Positions 39,401 to 53,300 of a stretch of DNA of 64,000 bases are shown one piece after another. Origin of the DNA: Cherax quadricarinatus (lineage: Eukaryota; Arthropoda; Malacostraca; Decapoda; Parastacidae). The translations under genes and the position numbers were made by a program. The DNA is taken from NCBI RefSeq assembly GCF_038502225.1, contig NC_091355.1, positions 9,174,544-9,238,543 on the forward strand, in the 5' to 3' direction. A model generated the notes under the pieces. That model was not told the origin of the DNA, did not search any database, and was given only the letters and a program-made list of their open reading frames with translations. Each line of letters begins with the position of its first letter. The stretch's first letter is position 1.

Positions 39401-41440
39401 AAATCAATACGTACACCATTTTGGACAAATTTAAAGCACAAATATGAATTTTCATAAAATTTTGAAGAGGTAGTTTTTTAATATTTAGAATTTAACACTT
39501 TGGTTATTTTTAGAAAAGCAATCCAAATGTTTAATTCCAAAAAATAATATAATTTATGTAAAACAAAAATATGAAGGTTGGATAATGGATTTCCAAAAAC
39601 CTCTAAATTTGCCCAACTACTTTTTGTCAACTGTACTAGATAAAAATTGCTAGTTTAACTCACAATCTGGTAGTGTTTACTTCTTGACATGTAAGAGGGT
39701 TGATTAAGCCTACTGAGCTGAGGCATGTGGCTATGGCTCTTGCAATGTGGATTCAGAGATGTCAGGAACTGATTGTAGTACTGGAGTGCTCATATTCTGT
39801 GGGGCATCTCTGGGCTATTTTACTCTGTAGTACTGTGTGACCCTTACAGGTTTAGCACTTAATTATAATAAAATAATCTGCAGTACTGGTGATATTGCTT
39901 GCTTTAGATTCCACTACATGCCAAGGCTTCTTGACTTATCAGAATCCTTTTCAGTGAAAAAGACCACAACTTTACCACTAACATGGAAATGCTCACTAAC
40001 TCCTACAGTGCTAACTGTATCTTCAAGCTCTTCCTCATCCTCTTGTTATCTGGCTCTCTTTTCTAGGCATTGAGCTCCTTTGGCAATTCTTATGTAGTTG
40101 GTTCTTCATCCTCTAACAGCTTGTAGTTTTCTAAAAATCACAAGAATTCATCCCTTGCAACAATTCTGAATTGCTCTATATAGGCTAGACTGGATTCTGT
40201 GTAAAAGAAAAAAACGATTGAGCACATGCAATCAATTAGATACAGCCTGGAAGGAATGGCTATCTTATAACACATAAAGCTTCTCAACCACACCATGAAT
40301 TGGAATGAAGTTAACCTCACACACAAAACTGACAGCCCACATAAATGATGATGAAATCAGCACTCAGAATCCAAGGTAAATTTCAACGTATCTAAAAGCC
40401 AGTCGAGACCAAATCAAATTAGCAAGTTTGTACTGAAAATTACATTCCAGCACCTAACTTCATTATACTATATAATTTTTTACCTCAACAGCCACACAAA
40501 TATGTGGAGATTACTGTATAGTACATTAATCATAAGAAAAAACTCACTTTTGATGATTTCCATAAGCCAGCAAGATGATTCCTTTGTAGAATCAAGTGTC
40601 AGAGGTGCTGGTTATGATGGTGCCTGAAGTACTGGGTAGAGTATACAATAATAAAAATAAACACTAAACCTCTATGGATCATACAACAGTACTAGGTGAA
40701 GTGCTGACTGTTGTAAAGAAGTCTGATGAACCTCTGCCTGGCTGAGTGCTGAAGTTTTTGGTAGAGTTCTTTGTAGGGTAGAAAGGCATAACTAGCTGTA
40801 TGTTTGAACTTCAGGCACATGCACAGTCACATTTTGCCTGTTGTGTACTACCATTTGAAAGTAGCAATAATCCCTTGATCTAAGGGCTGAAGTAAAGAGG
40901 TCATTCTTTGCATAGGGTGGGAGAAGGGGACTGACACTGGGGTTATTTTGAGCAATGTCATGTAGGAACCTAAGTACACACATTTGGCCCCAGGAGAGAA
41001 AGAGAAAAAGGGTAAGAGAAAGAGAGAGAGGAAAGAAGAAAAAAGTGTGACATCTAAGGAAGTCTTGAAAAGTTTTACAGTAACCATGGGACCAAAAGTC
41101 TGACTGACTTGTCAATAAATTTGATCTTAGGTCAGCATCTCTTTTCATGAAGTCTTAAGGGTTGCAGTGCACACCACATGTGAAGGCAACACAATCTTTG
41201 CAGTCACAGCTCCATTGGCATAAGAAGTTCCAGTCAGAATAACCCATATCATTTAGGGAGATTTCCATCTGCTCCCCTTCCCTCAGAAAGAGGTACTTAT
41301 CTGTGGAGAGAAAACTGGGAAATGAAAGCTTGAACATTACCTAATTAATCAGCTTGGTTGAAAAAAAAAAGATAACCACAGTAGATGTAAAAAGGTCATA
41401 CAAAGTGATTGCTGTTACAAATATTTTTATATTTATATAT
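39401..41440. other. Intergenic sequence between the two genes
   Basis: No convincing gene. The 118- and 79-codon overlapping minus-strand frames at 40792-41148 include a MTSLLQPLDQGIIATFKW stretch, which strongly resembles the DDE region of Tigger/pogo transposases (PLDQGVI). A relic of such an element probably lies at about 40850-41000. Confidence 0.5.
40850..40930 (-). pseudogene. Tigger/pogo transposase relic
   Basis: Minus-strand codons reading PMQRMTSLLQPLDQGIIATF are equivalent to the LPPNTTPLLQPMDQQVI block of the intact transposase at 50955-52349 and include its third catalytic Asp. Only this block is recognisable, so the relic is very decayed. Boundaries are approximate. Confidence 0.65.
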
Positions 41441-41456
41441 TAATAATAGTATAACT

Positions 41457-41924
41457 AAAGGTAGTAGGTTGGTAGACAGCAACCACCCAGGGAGGTACTA
41501 CCGTCCTGCCAAGTGAGAGTAAAACGAAAGCCTGTAATTGTTTTACATGATGGTAGGATTGCTGGTGTCCTTTTTTCTGTTTCATAAACATGCAAGATTT
41601 CAGGTACGTCTTGCTATTTCTACTTACACTTAGGTTACACTGCACATACATGTACAAGCATATATATGCATATATACATACCCCTCTGGGTTTTCTTTTT
41701 TCTTTCTAGTTCTTGTTCTTGTTTATTTCCTCTTATCTCCATGGGGAAGTGGAACAGAATTCTTCCTCCGTAAGCCATGCGTGTTGTAAGAGGCGACTAA
41801 AATGCCAGGAGCAAGGGGCTAGTAACCCCTTCTCCTGTATATATTACTAAATGTAAAAGGAGAAACTTTCGTTTTTCCTTTTGGGCCACCCTGCCTCGGT
41901 GGGATACGGCCGGTTTGCTGAAAG
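41457..41924 (+). mobile_element. SINE-1, full length, with 12-bp duplication
   Basis: Flanked by AATAGtATAACT (41445-41456) and AATAGcATAACT (41925-41936). The 468-bp element starts aaaggtagtaggttggtaga, passes gcaagatttcaggtacgtct, ctccatggggaagtggaaca and gccaggagcaaggggctag, and ends in tgggccaccctgcctcggtg, ggatacggccggtttgctga. That last ~45 nt is the LINE-A 3' end. I could not identify the origin of its 5' head; no clear tRNA B box is present. Confidence 0.92.
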
Positions 41925-42115
41925 AATAGCATAACTGCCTTTATAGATCACATCCTCTCAATATTATTTAATTATTTTTTCCTAATATTTGAGTTCCCTA
42001 TGGATTAAACTGTTAGGATATGAAAATTATGATAACTCTGGCGAATGTATTTTCACAAACACAATTTTTCTAACAAGTAAATTCATAAATTAACATAAAG
42101 CTTATTATTATACAG

Positions 42116-42121
42116 TTTATT
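42116..42121 (-). terminator. AHSA1: Candidate AHSA1 polyadenylation signal
   Basis: AATAAA on the minus strand, about 370 nt beyond the AHSA1 stop codon and before the full-length SINE-1. Plausible end of the 3' UTR; not confirmed. Confidence 0.45.
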
Positions 42122-42492
42122 CAATTATTTTACTGCATACTACATCTCTATACAGTAATAAATTGAATGTCATTCAGTGAAACACTAAGAGCTTGCACTC
42201 ATTTGAAATGCATTATCGAATTTAAGTGATGGTGACATTGGCTAGCTTTCATGCTATGTCCACAGTAACTTGTTATGTTTAACATCTTGCATGCAGCTTG
42301 AAGGCCAGCTCAAGTCTGACCCATTTTAAAAACATACCACTGCACTGTCTTTGATCTAAGTGTAACAGTACAAGAGTGAGTTACCACTTCTGATAACTCG
42401 AACCTTTTATTACCGAAAAATAGTTTTGCGCTGATGCAACACAAACAAGGTAAACATTTGACATGTGCTGCTAGCATGGGGGATGCTCTACT

Positions 42493-42580
42493 TCAAAGAA
42501 GAATTGCTCCAAATCCAAAAGTTCTCTTAATGCTTTCCCAGTAATAGTTCTGCCAACCTTCTTTTGTTTTCTCGACTTCA
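42493..42580 (-). CDS. AHSA1: AHSA1 terminal coding exon 9
   Basis: Acceptor ccttacag; it completes an Asn codon (AA|T) and encodes EVEKTKEGWQNYYWESIKRT then FGFGAILL and TGA. The GWQxYYxxxIKxTFGFG motif ends all Aha1 proteins. Confidence 0.95.
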
Positions 42581-45500
42581 CTGTAAGGAAAAAAAAATTG
42601 AATAGTAAATAATAACAAAGCTGTTCATCATTAAAAATGAGTTGCATCTAAATTTCACATTTCCAAGACACTTCAAATCATAAAATTTCTTAACATAACA
42701 AGAAACTTCTCTAATTACATTTTATGGAGAAGTACAGCACTTGCACTCTAAAAGAGGGGATTTGGGATTTTTGCCGTTTAGTGACATCTGAACTGTCATA
42801 TCTACGTGCCTCTGCAAAGACAGCGATAATTGTGCATAACGGTGAAAGCATTTTTTTTTTTGGGTCACCCTGCCTCGGTGGGATACGGCCAGTTTGTTAA
42901 CAAAAAATAATAATAATAGTAATATAGTTTGTTCTCCATGGGGAAAGAGAACAGAATTCTTCCCCCATAAGACATGTGTCATAAGAGGCAACTAAAATGC
43001 CAGGAGCAAGGGGCTAATAACCCTTTCTCCTGTAATTATTACTAAATTTAAAAAGAGAAACTTTCATTTTCCTTTTTGGGCCACTCTGCCTCGGTGGGAT
43101 ATGGCTGGTTTGTTTATAGTAGTAATACAGTATGGTATTTATCCCTGTTTTCAGCTGCAAAATCATTTTTATAACAGTCAAATACATAAATGAGGTATGT
43201 AATAACCTATTAGACTTTGTTATGAAAAGGCTTGAATTCTCAGATTTACTTATTACCTTTATACTGACATGAAATAGCTTCGTCATATCTATTTTTAAGC
43301 CTGTGTATGGGTCAACGAGGTGTGTAACTAACTTTGCACTCTTAAATCCCTGAAAAAGAGTGTGTTCTTAGTCTATTCTGTCAATGCCCTAAAGAATTTT
43401 TCATACCATCACCATATGCTCTGGGTCTTGGTTCTTCAATCAACTAGAGGCCTAGCTTTTTCATTTATTCTTCATAGGTCATTCACCATAACTTGAGTAC
43501 AAATCTCCAACACAGCAGTGATAAAGAGATGCAGCTACCAGCTTCAAGGCATCCCAAAAGACTAGAAAATATAGTGAATTTACTCATCATTACATATTTG
43601 TTCCTAAAGGGTCAGATACCCTCAGATCATGGGGAGAGAGCACATCAACTTCTGAAGATGCTAGACAAAAAGATTCATCAGGAAAACCAAGGATCCCAGA
43701 GCGGCTAGTTTCTTGTTTCAGCATTGCAAACGTTGCAGCTGAAAGAGGTAACGCCCACTGTATCTTGGGTATGTACCCCAGATCTGAGGAGCTGAATGAG
43801 GTGTTTGAATGTGACTACTGATGAACACATTTGTGTACTTGTGATGTAATTCTAACCTAATGTATTTGATATCTAACATCTTTGCACCACCAGCGCATTT
43901 TTTGTACCTTGTGAAATGTACTACATAATAAAACATGCATATATATACGGCAAGAGTAGGAATTGTAAAATTTATACTCACTTTGATGGAACCCCTGTTT
44001 GAGACAATCGTAGTTCTGTACAGTCATCTTTCTGCTCAATATCTATTGTAACTGTTGAATAGTGCCCATTTGGCCAAGATTTGAAGCGCCACTTTTGTAC
44101 AATCTGTTTATTCGGTTCCTTAAAATAAAAAAAAAAAAAGCCAGTGGTACTAACATTCTTTCAAAATATCAGACTTTACAAGATGGTTATCCCAGACAAA
44201 TTACTGTACAGATTTAGGTGGCAAATTTTATCAATAGGGAGAATACAGAAAGATTGTGACAGAGGTGCTAGAAGAGATTATTATTATACCAGTATTAAAA
44301 AAATAGGCTAAACCCATAATGATTACACATCTTTACAAGAGAAAGGGGTGCTTACATCAGGAAAAGTGAGGTGTGTACTATTCCTTCAGTATTTTTCTCT
44401 AGTGCAATTATGCTGTTACTACCAGGAAAACCAATAATAATTATAAACAATAATAAATGGATGAATAACTAATGCTAATTCAAAGAGCAGAGAAAGGAAA
44501 ACCAGCACAGCACAAGTTACAAATTTTTTAAGTGTTGCCATTGAAATTATATAAATACTGACAAATATTTAAATAAATTAGAAGCACACCTGCCTTGGTG
44601 GGAGACTTCCCATCTCCAGGACCGTCCGGCCTGCCGGTTTCCCTGAATCTTGTTGGAAGAAAAAAAAAAAAAAAATCAAACACGCTCACGCATGCCTGCT
44701 GGAAGTCCAAGCCCCTCGCACACAAAACCTCCTTTACCCACTACATGTATTACAGTACTGTATTAGGACATTTAGAAGTTCTTCACTCACAGGAAATATC
44801 ACTTCAATACAGAAACTGGAATAAATGGAGGGATATGTTGTGTATCTTTATACATATATGCTTCCAAACTGTTGTGTTCTGAGCACCTCTGCAAAAACAG
44901 TGATTATGTGTGAGAGAGGTGAAAGTGTTGAATGATGATGAAAGTATTTTCTTTTTGGGGATTTTCTTTCTTTTCGGGTCACCCTGCCTTGGTGGGAGAC
45001 GGCCGACTTGTTGAAGAAGAAGAAAAAAAAAATAATAATGGTCAAGAGGTGCAGAAGGACAAGTCCACTACTTATTCGATTGCTGTGTTCTGGAAAAGAG
45101 TATGTGGTTGTAAAAAGCCACATATTCCAAACACTAACTTTTGTATAGATCCTCTGCAGTGATGAGAAGCTGGGCTTCATTAAATCTTACAAGGCAACTG
45201 TGAGAATTACAGTGGATAATGCAAAGATTGTTCTGGTTTTCTGTTCTGCATGCATACATACGTTTTCTCACGCATTCCAGGCTTCTAGATTCTCCCACAT
45301 ATTACTTATCTTACTGATGGGACTACACATAATCCAGCTTGAGATTCAGAGTCTGATGGCTTTCTTTCTAACTAGACCCTTAATTGTGGTGAAGTCACAG
45401 TGGCTAAATTAACACTGCTGTTAGAGTATGCTAGCAATACTGTTATCCACTTCAATTGGTAGAAAAATAAATCTCCCAGGTCAGCACTACTGAATGGTTG

Positions 45501-47304
45501 TTAGTAATAGGTGGTGCTCTTCTACTACCATTGATAAAGTGCACTTAAATACATAACACTCAACAAGAACTAGGCGAGTGTTTTATGAATTTAAGTGCAC
45601 CTCTCTTCAAGGAAACCAGGGGTTAAAAACCTATGCTCTAAGTAACCAATGATGACTTATCATTTGGTTTTCTTGTCATGATGATAAATAACAAAACAAC
45701 AATCTTTGTTAGTAGGTTTTTCTATAAACCCCTGAAGTTTAGCTTATCTCAATCTCTACAGAGTAGGACATCAAGGCAGGGAAGCCAAATATCATATTTC
45801 TCATCCACAGTAAACTTAATGGAAGGTTCCACGGAGTTAAAGTTTGGAGAGTAAAACGGTTACGTTCCTGCTTAGGGTTCAATTACCAACACATCGTCCA
45901 AACCATGAAGTCCACATGCATTTGTCAGACATTCAGCCAGCATCAGTTTCCTTTGCATGCTATTAATAATAACAGTAGAACAATGTGTATCACTGACATA
46001 ACTAGGAAAGAGCACTTATCTGGGAGATTTACTGTTCTGCCAGTTGGCAGGAAAATACATAATCCAGTGTAAAGTATGTGAAATGTTATGTGGGAGAACC
46101 TTCCAGGTTTTAGCTAGAGAGATTCTACCCTGGCAAGACTCTGATCAGATACGTAGTAACCCCACATCTAATGACCACTATGATCCTCATGGATTAGCAT
46201 TTCGTTGGAGTATAATTATAATCACCCTTGACCACTATTTATATCCACTTTATTCCAATATTTGTATTGCATAAAGCTCCTGCAAGTGATATGTCTCAAC
46301 AAAAATCTTATGCTGCATACATGTCTTCACACAGGTGCAGCTGCTTTATTAGTCTTGTTTGGCATAACAATTCAGAAATTTACATTACATTTTAACATGC
46401 TATATGTCAATTTAAGTAATTTTGGTAATGGTTTACAATGAAATGTGAAGACTGTACCTGCCTTTGCCTTAGTTTTGTGCAATATAGATGAATAAAGCTT
46501 ATCTTTATTGTTAAATTATAAAATGCATAATTTGCCTTATTATTTTAACCAGTTTGAACAAAAGGAAGAATCACCTACCAAGGACTCAAATTCACCCGAA
46601 ATATTACCACCAAAGAACTCAAACTTGCCTCCTTTTTCAACTCTTAACTTCACATCACCTCTTGTAAAAGCAACCACCATCTGAAAAATATTTTTTTTTT
46701 TATTTTACTTGCTTGCCAATACTACAAGCAAACTAAAAAAATTACATCTTTGGTCAAAAAACACTTTTCCAGTCTTATTCAAATTTCCCATAGTTAAAGA
46801 AAAAATGAGGTGCATTCACTAGCAGTTTATAAGCACTGCAGTGTTAAATATTTTAAGCCTATATCAACACAGAATTTCTAACTCACTATCCCATCATGTT
46901 ACTGAGGATGGTAAGTCTACGCTAGTTCTGCACACTGGTGACTGTGATAAAGACACAGGTGTTGACATCACATAGAGAAAGTAATGTACTGATTTCTTCT
47001 TTAGCTAGCTTGTAAATAACTAAGGCAATACATTGCTAGGGAGGCAAGAGAAGTCATTCCCTCATGCATTGTCATATAGGTATTTGTTTGATACGAAAGA
47101 AGAGAGAGACAAGCAGAGATAATGATAAGGAAAGGAGTGTGTGTTGTACTAACATAATTACAGCATTAAGAGAAAGTTAGTAGCCCTAATGAGTCTAAAA
47201 TAGTGGTGTTCAAATATACTCTCCAATATGTACTGTACCTTTCATATAATGTCACTATATTTTAACACTTCAATATGGCTTTTTAAAATGAAAATTATTA
47301 CAAA

Positions 47305-47339
<35 letters not shown>

Positions 47340-50300
47340 AAATTTTTGCCTCAATGTAATAGAAAAGAAGAAAAAACAAAAAAGATGTGTAAAAGAGACG
47401 AGATAAACTAGTGCACTTACCTCTCGCTGTGTAAGTGCTCTATAAAGCTCATCTGCTGTGCATTTAAAGGTCTGGCTGACATTGATCTTGGAGGTACTTA
47501 TCTTGCATCCTAGCTCCATCTTCTGTATATCATTGGTTGTGCTTTTCATCTGAAGAAAAAAAAGTGATGGTCATTTACAGAAGACATTATATAGCTACAT
47601 TAGGAATACATGTTTTTCCATGGCTACTTTCACCCTCCAAATAGAAAACTACCATGGAAGAATAATCACCATGTGCCAGCAATGAAACATTACAAGATTA
47701 CAGGATTTGTTACAAGAGCACATCTATGCTTGTGGTCTTCTTTCAATATTTGGTATTCTCAAATTTGTGAAGCACCCAAAAAGTTAACATATACATCTTT
47801 AATGCTATTCCAGTTTATTAATTGCACCCTCTGTTTTGTCTGTTGATGATACTATGAATAAATGGTTCTGACGAATAAAAAATGCATTTCCACATCAGGA
47901 CTTGATGATCCACGAACAACCATCATACTCCACACAACTATAGATACCCCAGTAAGTATAACCGCATCTCTCACTTTTCCACTAAAGTTTTGCCCCGTCT
48001 CCATTTTGCTTGTTGTTTTACTATGACTTGAGCCATCTAGTTGCAGCCTGCTAAATGAACCATCAGTTGACAACCAGTGCAGAACAGCTGGAGAAGATGG
48101 CAGTCTCTATGAACCATCAGGCCATTTTGCTGAAATTTGTTTTCCATTTTGCATTTAAGCTCTAATGACCCACTGTGAACTATCACTAAAACCCCAAATC
48201 ATGGTGGAGGCAGCTGCAGAACAGAGTATGGTATCCAAGAGCCATGTCAAAGAGACAGAAATTCACACAACTACATCAGCCTGGATGCCAGTCAGGCACT
48301 GCCAAGACCCTGACAACTGTATGCATAACCATCCACCTGAACAAGCAACATTTGGCAAGAAACCTCAAGTAAGCCCCAAACACAGACTATGTGGATAGCC
48401 ACCACCAATATTAGGATAGAGATCACTCTGACTGAGGCTTAAAGAGAAAAATATGCAAGGTGGCATAAGCCAGCTCAAGTAAATGAAAGATAACTTTAGA
48501 ATAAACAGACATTAACTCAACATTAAATCTATTTTCAATTATGAACTTTTAGTACTGAAATATAGTAGTTATAGCTATTTTATGTAAATACGTACTAATT
48601 AAAAGGCATGAGAATCTCTTATAGTGGGCAATAATATTCTTACTGCATAACTTACATTGGAGTTGAAGGAAATATCGGTAGATGGTGGGTTGTGTGTTTT
48701 AACTGGCTTGGTCACAGCCTGGCCTTTGGTAGGTTTAATGAGATCAACTGCATATTCTGGAAAGAAAAAAAAAGCTATTTGAGTACAATACTATTTCCCT
48801 GTATTATTAAAAAATGTGCTCTTAATTTTATACTTTCACTCTTCTTGTTCTTAAAGAAACAATGTTTCTTTACCTAAGTGGCAACTACACCAATATATGA
48901 AGCAACCTAAGTGGCAACTATACCAATACAGTAGTACCCAGAATTTTGGCCTTAATTCGTTCCGGAAGGCTGTTTGAGTGCCATTACCAAATGAATTTGT
49001 TCCCATAAGGAATAATGTAAATTAGATTAGTCCATTTCAGACCCCAAAAATACACTTACAAAAGCACTTACAATAATACAATTACATAATGTTCAAGTTG
49101 GGAGCTGTACGAAACTTGGGGTACTGCTGTATATGAAATTAAGGAATTCAACATTACAAATTTACAACCAACAAATATAGCTTTAAATTAACAAGACTTT
49201 ATTAACACCAGTATGTTATGACACTGACGAGTGAAGATTGTCAGTATGCGTATGCCTTGTAGTATTTACCAGTCGTTTGCTTTGCCCTTAAGTATCCTAT
49301 TATACAGCTTTTTCACTTTTTCATCACCTAATCTCTTTCTTACTTTGGTGTGAAATTGCCCAAAAGTAGAAAGGTTTCACACAACTGAAGTAGAACTTGC
49401 TGAAAGATCAAGTTTAAGCATGACAGAAGTGTGCCATTTCCATTAAGGAATGATGCAGCAGAACTCATTTTCAGTGGTGGCATGTATTTCCGTTTAGGAG
49501 TGCTAGGGCTGGCAGGCAGGAAGACCCTCCTCCTCCTCCTCACACATTGGACAACTCCATTGTTTTAACAGTGTGGGGAAGGGTGTGAAGCAAAGTGAAG
49601 GGATGTAAACAAACAGCCTTCCATGTGGGTCAATGTATCAAGATGTGTGCCATATGATTTCAGTGTATATCGGTTAGGTTTTTCCTTTTCATCACCCTAT
49701 TTCATCTGTGTATATGTAATTATAGCACTTTATTTTATAATAATAATAATATCTTTATATCTACAAGTACATGACATGGTATACATGCCTAACTGACATC
49801 AATAACATACTACTATATATAGAAAGCCACTTGTTATGCAGAGGTCAGTTTTGTCCCAGGAAGCAACCCACACCAGTCGACTAACACCCAGGTACCCATT
49901 GTACTGATGGGTGAACATAGACAGCCGGCGTTAGGAAACATGCCTGATGTTTCTATCCTTGCCGGGAATCGAACCCGGACAGTCAGTGTGTGAAGTGAGA
50001 ACTTTAGCCACCAGGCCACGGGCCACTGTAAGTTGATATATTAGGGTAGTCTACAAAAATACAAGTTTGAAATTTTATTGTCTCACCTTGTCACTAACTT
50101 CCACTTTAAGAAAAAAAAAATCCATGACAAGCTTTAAAAACTTTCCCCCCATTTGGCAGGAATTATCTTTTTTTCTCTAGAAGAAAATGAAATCAAGAGC
50201 AGCCAAAACCACTCTTCTGTGCAGCATTAGCACAACAGAAAATAAATTAGAAAAATAAAAATAATAATACAGTGGTCCCTCATTTATCGTCGTTAATCTG

Positions 50301-53300
50301 TTCTTGGAAGTGCGACGATTATCGAAAAAGACGATTTTCGAATCAATTTTCCCCATAAGAAATAACGTAAATACAATTAATCCATTCCTGACACCCAGAA
50401 ATATTAAAACAAAAAAATTTTTTAAATGAAATATAGATGTAGTACATAAACAATACAATGGGACATGATGAATGAAACATTAACAGCATAACACTTACCT
50501 TTATTGGCGATTCTTCTTAGTGTATGGAAGACTGGAGGAGGAGAGAGATTGCATTAGTTACTCTTTGGAAGGGGAATCCCCTTCTATCAACACCGCAGGT
50601 ACCAAGTGCTTTTCTGGGGTTACTTCTCTTCTCTGTTTCTTAATGCCACTAGGACCAGCTTGAGAGTCACTGGAGTCCTGCCTCGCAAAATAACTGTCCA
50701 GAGAGCTCTGTTTCTGGCATCTCTTTAACACTTCCCTAAAATGGGACAAGACTCTGTCACTGTACAAGTTGCCGATATGGCTTGCAACATCCTTCTTAGG
50801 GTGATGTTTCTCCATAAATCTTTCCATCCTACCCCACATTTCAAAAATCTCCTTAATTTCTGAAGGCACCTTCTTCCATCTCTCTTCCTCCTCCTCTGCA
50901 GCAAGATTCTGAGCTGCAATCTGTTGCTCTTCCTGCTGAAGCTCTTGCAGCTCCTCAGTGGTTAGCTCTTCGTTGTGGTCCTCCACCAACTCTTCCACAT
51001 TCTCCAAACTCACATCCAACCCCATGGAACTCCCCAATACCACAAGAAAGTTCACAACTGACAGGCTCATCAGGGTCAGCCACAAACTCTTCAAAATCCC
51101 TCTTGTGGACACAATCTGGCCACAATTTTCTCCAAGCAGAGTTCAAAGTCCTGGTAGTCACCCCCTCCCAAACCTTACCTATAAGGCTTATGCAATGGAG
51201 GATACTGAAGTGTTTTTTCCAAAACTCTCTTAGGGTCAAGTGAGTGTCTGAGGTTACATTAAAGCACCTTTGAAACATTGCTTTGGTATAGAGTTTTTTA
51301 AAGTTTGAAATGACCTGCTGGTCCATGGGCTGGAGGAGAGGAGTGGTATTCGGGGGCAAGAACTTTACTGTGATGAACCCAAACTCCCGCAGAATTAGGT
51401 CATCCAAGTTTGGAGGATGAGCAGGTGCACTGTCCATTACTAGGAGGCACTTGAGATCCAATTTCTTTTCCAGGAGGTAATTCTTCACACTAGGGCCAAA
51501 CACTTCATTGAACCACTCGGCGAAAATTTCCCTCGTGACCCATGCCTTATTATTAGATCTCCAAAGCACACACAATTTACTCTTCATAACATTGTTTTTT
51601 TTGAACGCTCTGAGATTTTCAGAATGGTACACTAGTAACAGCTTCACTTTGAAATCCCCACTAGCATTAGCACAGAACATGAACGTCAGCCTGTCTTTCA
51701 TAGACTTGCGTCCTGGCAGTCCCTTTTCCTCCTGAGTAATGTAGGTTCTCTTTGGCATTTTCTTCCAAAAGAGGCCTGTTTCGTCACAAATGAACACCTG
51801 TTCAGGTTTCAGTCCTTCAGCTTCTATGTACTCCTTGAATTCACTTACGAATTTTGTAGCTGCAATTTGGTCCGAACTGGCAGCCTCACCATGCCTTGTC
51901 ACACTGTGTATGCCACTACGGTTCTTAAATCTCTCAAACCAACCTTTGCTGGCCTTAAATTCACAAATATCAATACTCATTGCAGGTAATTTCTTTACCA
52001 GATCATCATGCAACTGCCTAGCCTTTTCACAAATAATCAACGTCATAAGACTATCTCCTGCTAACTGTTTCTCGTTTATCCACACCAATAATAACTTCTC
52101 AACCTCTTCGAGTACTGGTGATCTCATTGTTGTCAGCATATTTACCCCCTTTGCAACAACAGCTTCCTTGATTTCCTTTTTCTTGGCCACGATGGAAGAT
52201 ATGGTTGTACGGGATTTGTTATACATTCTGGCCAGTTCGGCCACGTGTATGCCACTTTCATATTGTTCAATGATGTTTTTCTTAAATTCAATTGTATTTC
52301 TCACCTTCTTTACCAAAGGCTTGGCACTAGGAGCTTTCTTTGGAGCCATAGTAGCTTACTTAGCACTTGCAAGCACTAAAATGAATGGAATATTATGAAA
52401 TATTTCGTATGAACACGTGAGGGGACCGTCGCTCACTGGTAAACAATGGCACACTGGCTGGGAAGGGAGACCGAGGCGGCTCAGAGCCGTGAGTACGCGT
52501 CCAGGATGAACGATGATTAGCGAGTCAACCGACCATTGGCGAGCCAATGTTTGGACTAAAATAATGCGACGATTTCCGAAAAGGACGACTATCGAGCCCG
52601 ACTATTATCGAGGGACCACTGCATAAGAATAATGAGGGAGTGGATATTCAAAGTTCTAGAGTATCTCTAAAAGAAGTCCAACCATCACAAAACTTTACAC
52701 AATTTTTTTTTAGACATAAAAGGAACAGTGATAGTGTGAATGATGGTGAGAGTGTCTTTTTCCGGTCACCCTGCCTTGGTGGGAGACAGCCAGCGGGTTA
52801 AAAAAAAAAAAAAAAAAAAACAGTAAAAGGAAAAAGCAAGAGAAATCCAGAAATTAATTTTCTACCTCCTACAGATTTAAGATACAATGGAAAGTGGAAA
52901 GGAAATATACAAGTTGCTCAAACTATGGCAGAGTAAGTTCTACCACCAGGTCTTATATTTCAGTATAGAAGTTACAAATTATTATTAATAAATACATGTG
53001 AAAGTCCAAAACCCAACATGGATAAAAGTAAACCCAATTTAGGAAGTGATTTCTGAAATATATATAATTTCTAATAATCCATACTAACCTTTCTTTAGTG
53101 TCTCAATATATTCACGAATCTTCTCCCTAATATTATTGGCACCCTTCTTTCTGAGAAACTCCTTCACTTTGTCCCCAAGTGATCCTCCGGCAGACAGAGT
53201 AACATTAACCTGAAGCAATAAAATCAGAACTATTAAATTATCAATTGTTGTAGTCTTAAAGAAACAGTTATTAGAAATAGTCCAAAGGGAAGATTGGCAA

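Noticed and set aside
48165..48398. 77-codon frame rich in His/Thr
   Set aside because: Lies in an AHSA1 intron on the opposite strand without motif, repeat or splice support.
51790..52398. 202-codon plus-strand frame
   Set aside because: Complement of the Tigger transposase frame; no independent support.
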